From contig BQJP01000008.1 in assembly GCA_021604765.1 (NCBI GenBank), positions 64,918-97,801 on the forward strand: 32,884 bases of DNA, read 5' to 3'. A model generated the notes under the pieces. The model made no database searches. It was not told the origin of the DNA and was given only the letters and a program-made list of their open reading frames with translations. Source of the stretch: Thermodesulfobacteriota bacterium (GTDB lineage Bacteria; Desulfobacterota_D; UBA1144; Nemesobacterales; UBA2774). Position numbers and translations under genes: made by a program. Every line of letters begins with the position of its first letter. Positions within the stretch are counted from its first letter, which is position 1. Positions 31,508 through 32,884 of this stretch are shown piece after piece.

Positions 31508-32629
31508 ATGAAACGCTCAAAGACAAGAAAACAATGGATTTGGTTTTTCGGTATATTAGCAGCTTTTATAGTACTCTTAATAGGTCTATATGTGCGCATG
31601 ATCTCAGTACGGACCTCCGCATATGAAACAGTTACTGAAGAGAGAATTTCTCCTGTTAGAGTTCAAGATACTGTATCAACCGAAGTCTGGAGAACAACAA
31701 GCTTTTTAGCCAGGGTTGAGGGTGGTCAGACTATAGACGTTATTGCATATGTAGGTGGCTGGGTTATCGAGAAGAAAGTTATACTAGGTCAAGAAGTAAA
31801 AAAAGGTGATCCTTTAATAGTGCTTGAAGACCCTAGAAGAGAACTGAGATTAAAAGAATCTGAAGCCCGATTAAAATCAGCCCGCGCTAATTTAAATGAA
31901 TTAAGACGAAAACTTGATCAATCACAGGCCTTGTTTGAAAAAGGCATAGTCGCTCGTGACACAGTAGATTCTCTTGCCAACCAGGTAGCTTCTGAATCAG
32001 CAAGTGTAGATTCTCTGGAAGCTTCTTATGGTCTCATGAAATGGGACGTTGACAACTTAACTGTAACTTCTCCTATTGAAGGTAAAGTAGAAGAAGTGCT
32101 GCCGGATGTTGGCCAGGAAGTAACTGAAGGGCAATTACTCGTAGAACTTGTGAGCACAGAACAAAAAAGGGTTGTAGCTGGAGTAGAACCAAGATGGGCT
32201 AGGGTAATCCGGCCTGGAATGAAGGTTGCACTTAGCACAAATTATAATAATCATATGGAGAAAACAGAAGGGGAAATATTGGGTGTTAGTTCCAATATTG
32301 ATACAATTTCCGGGACATACAGAGTAGAAGCCAAAATTATTGACAATCCGTATAATTGGCTTCCCGGAGAAATTGTAAATATGGAAATACCGATTGAACT
32401 ACTCTCAGATGTTGTTGTTGTACCTAGAACTGCTGTATTGTCTGATAGCAACGAGCTCTTTATTTTTGTTTATCAAGATGGAAAAGCAGTTAAAGTTCCA
32501 GTTGACGTAGATTGGATTAATGATAGAGAAGGGACAATTTCTACAGACCTCATTCCCGCTGATAGTAGAATTATTGTGGAAGGCCATGTTGGACTTTCCG
32601 GTGGTCAGATAGTCAAATTAATGCAGTAA
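31508..32629 (+). CDS. RND efflux periplasmic adaptor (membrane fusion protein)
   Basis: The 373-residue HlyD/AcrA-type adaptor links an inner-membrane RND pump to an outer-membrane channel. It has an N-terminal membrane anchor (about residues 10-30), a split lipoyl domain (IDVIAYVGGWVIEKKVILGQEVKKGDPLIVLE and LTVTSPIEGKVEEVLPDVGQEVTEGQLLVELV), and a helical hairpin between them (KESEARLKSARANLNELRRKLDQSQALFEKGIVARDTVDSL). A beta-barrel (RVVAGVEPRWARVIRPGMKVAL) and a membrane-proximal domain follow. The permease gene begins 10 nt after its stop, so both are in one operon. No lipobox Cys is seen, so anchoring is by the helix. Substrate is unknown. Confidence 0.92.
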   Translation: MKRSKTRKQWIWFFGILAAFIVLLIGLYVRMISVRTSAYETVTEERISPVRVQDTVSTEVWRTTSFLARVEGGQTIDVIAYVGGWVIEKKVILGQEVKKGDPLIVLEDPRRELRLKESEARLKSARANLNELRRKLDQSQALFEKGIVARDTVDSLANQVASESASVDSLEASYGLMKWDVDNLTVTSPIEGKVEEVLPDVGQEVTEGQLLVELVSTEQKRVVAGVEPRWARVIRPGMKVALSTNYNNHMEKTEGEILGVSSNIDTISGTYRVEAKIIDNPYNWLPGEIVNMEIPIELLSDVVVVPRTAVLSDSNELFIFVYQDGKAVKVPVDVDWINDREGTISTDLIPADSRIIVEGHVGLSGGQIVKLMQ

Positions 32630-32639
32630 CACATTTCTA

Positions 32640-32884
32640 ATGCATATAGCTGAATTCTCAGTTAAAAATCCAGTTCTAGTCAATTTATTGATGCTAGCTA
32701 TTTTAATAGTTGGTATTATGTCTGCGTCAAGATTGCCTCTTGAACTATTTCCTTCAATCAAACTCGAGCTAGTTTCAGTAACAACAGTTTTCCCTGGTGC
32801 TTCAGCGGAAGATGTAGAGAAGCTGGTTAGCATCCCAATTGAAGATGAGATTAATGATATAAGTGGTATTAAAGTAATTAGATC
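32640..32884 (+). CDS. RND efflux permease, N-terminal part cut by window edge
   Basis: The frame opens with ATG at 32640 and runs past the right edge. The 81 visible residues start MHIAEFSVKNPVLVNLLMLA and contain the first transmembrane helix, then LPLELFPSIKLELVSVTTVFPGASAEDVEKLVSIPIEDEINDISGI. This is the conserved start of the AcrB/HAE family porter (FPxI, VTTxYPGASAxxVExxVTxPIE). It is the partner of the adaptor just upstream. Confidence 0.92.
   Translation, partial: MHIAEFSVKNPVLVNLLMLAILIVGIMSASRLPLELFPSIKLELVSVTTVFPGASAEDVEKLVSIPIEDEINDISGIKVIR

Noticed and set aside
1-32884. CRISPR array, insertion sequence or prophage genes
   Set aside because: No regularly spaced repeats, transposase, integrase or phage structural genes were seen.

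Overview
The window reads as AT-rich chromosomal DNA from a Gram-negative bacterium. Several secreted beta-barrel proteins, signal peptides, an RND efflux pair and an alginate-export-type porin all require an outer membrane. The phylum cannot be fixed from sequence alone; CSLREA/choice-of-anchor-Q beta-helix proteins, GCS-type C-terminal sorting tails and HPr-rel-A-like genes suggest a deltaproteobacterial-type or candidate-phylum lineage (inference). Nothing looks like a plasmid or phage, and I see no CRISPR array.

Region 1 (1-8992) is a secreted-protein island. After the 3' part of an M6-like metalloprotease come two CARDB-like proteins, a Cys/Lys-rich secreted protein, two paralogous CSLREA beta-helix proteins with C-terminal sorting tails, a TPR plus beta-barrel protein and a proline-rich envelope protein. 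Six transcription units here start with the same bipartite promoter: (T/C)TGAAC(C/T), exactly 17 nt, then TACT(A/T/C)ACT. Five of the units also end in their own intrinsic terminator. This looks like the regulon of one dedicated sigma factor.

Region 2 (8993-13130) holds an alginate-export-like porin, an outer-membrane beta-barrel protein and three long gene-poor stretches. One stretch carries the 3' half of a tRNA-Met gene without its 5' half, a typical footprint of integration or rearrangement.

Region 3 (13131-19823) is the most unusual block. It encodes a PqqD-like chaperone, an HprK-like P-loop kinase, two GT2 glycosyltransferases, a fused GT32-GT4 glycosyltransferase, a 57-residue peptide with a Tat-like leader, and an NTP_transf_5 nucleotidyltransferase. 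PqqD/HprK/nucleotidyltransferase sets are known from modified-peptide and exopolysaccharide loci. Here there is no lasso-peptide cyclase or protease and no radical SAM enzyme, but three glycosyltransferases and a peptide whose predicted exported part is only about nine residues. I propose a peptide or surface modification system.

Region 4 (19988-29463, all minus strand) contains a class I/II aminotransferase homologue in which the PLP-binding lysine is histidine, coupled to a methyltransferase. It also has small membrane and secreted proteins, glutamate dehydrogenase, MsrB, a DHA2 multidrug transporter, an SDR with a degenerate YxxxK motif, a GC-richer NmrA-like protein and a MarR regulator. 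The marR promoter is near-consensus, appears to give a leaderless mRNA, and carries a candidate operator over its -10 box that recurs before the NmrA-like gene.

Region 5 (29545-32884) is housekeeping plus efflux: CoaBC, an HU-family protein, an RND adaptor, and the beginning of its RND permease, which is cut by the window edge.
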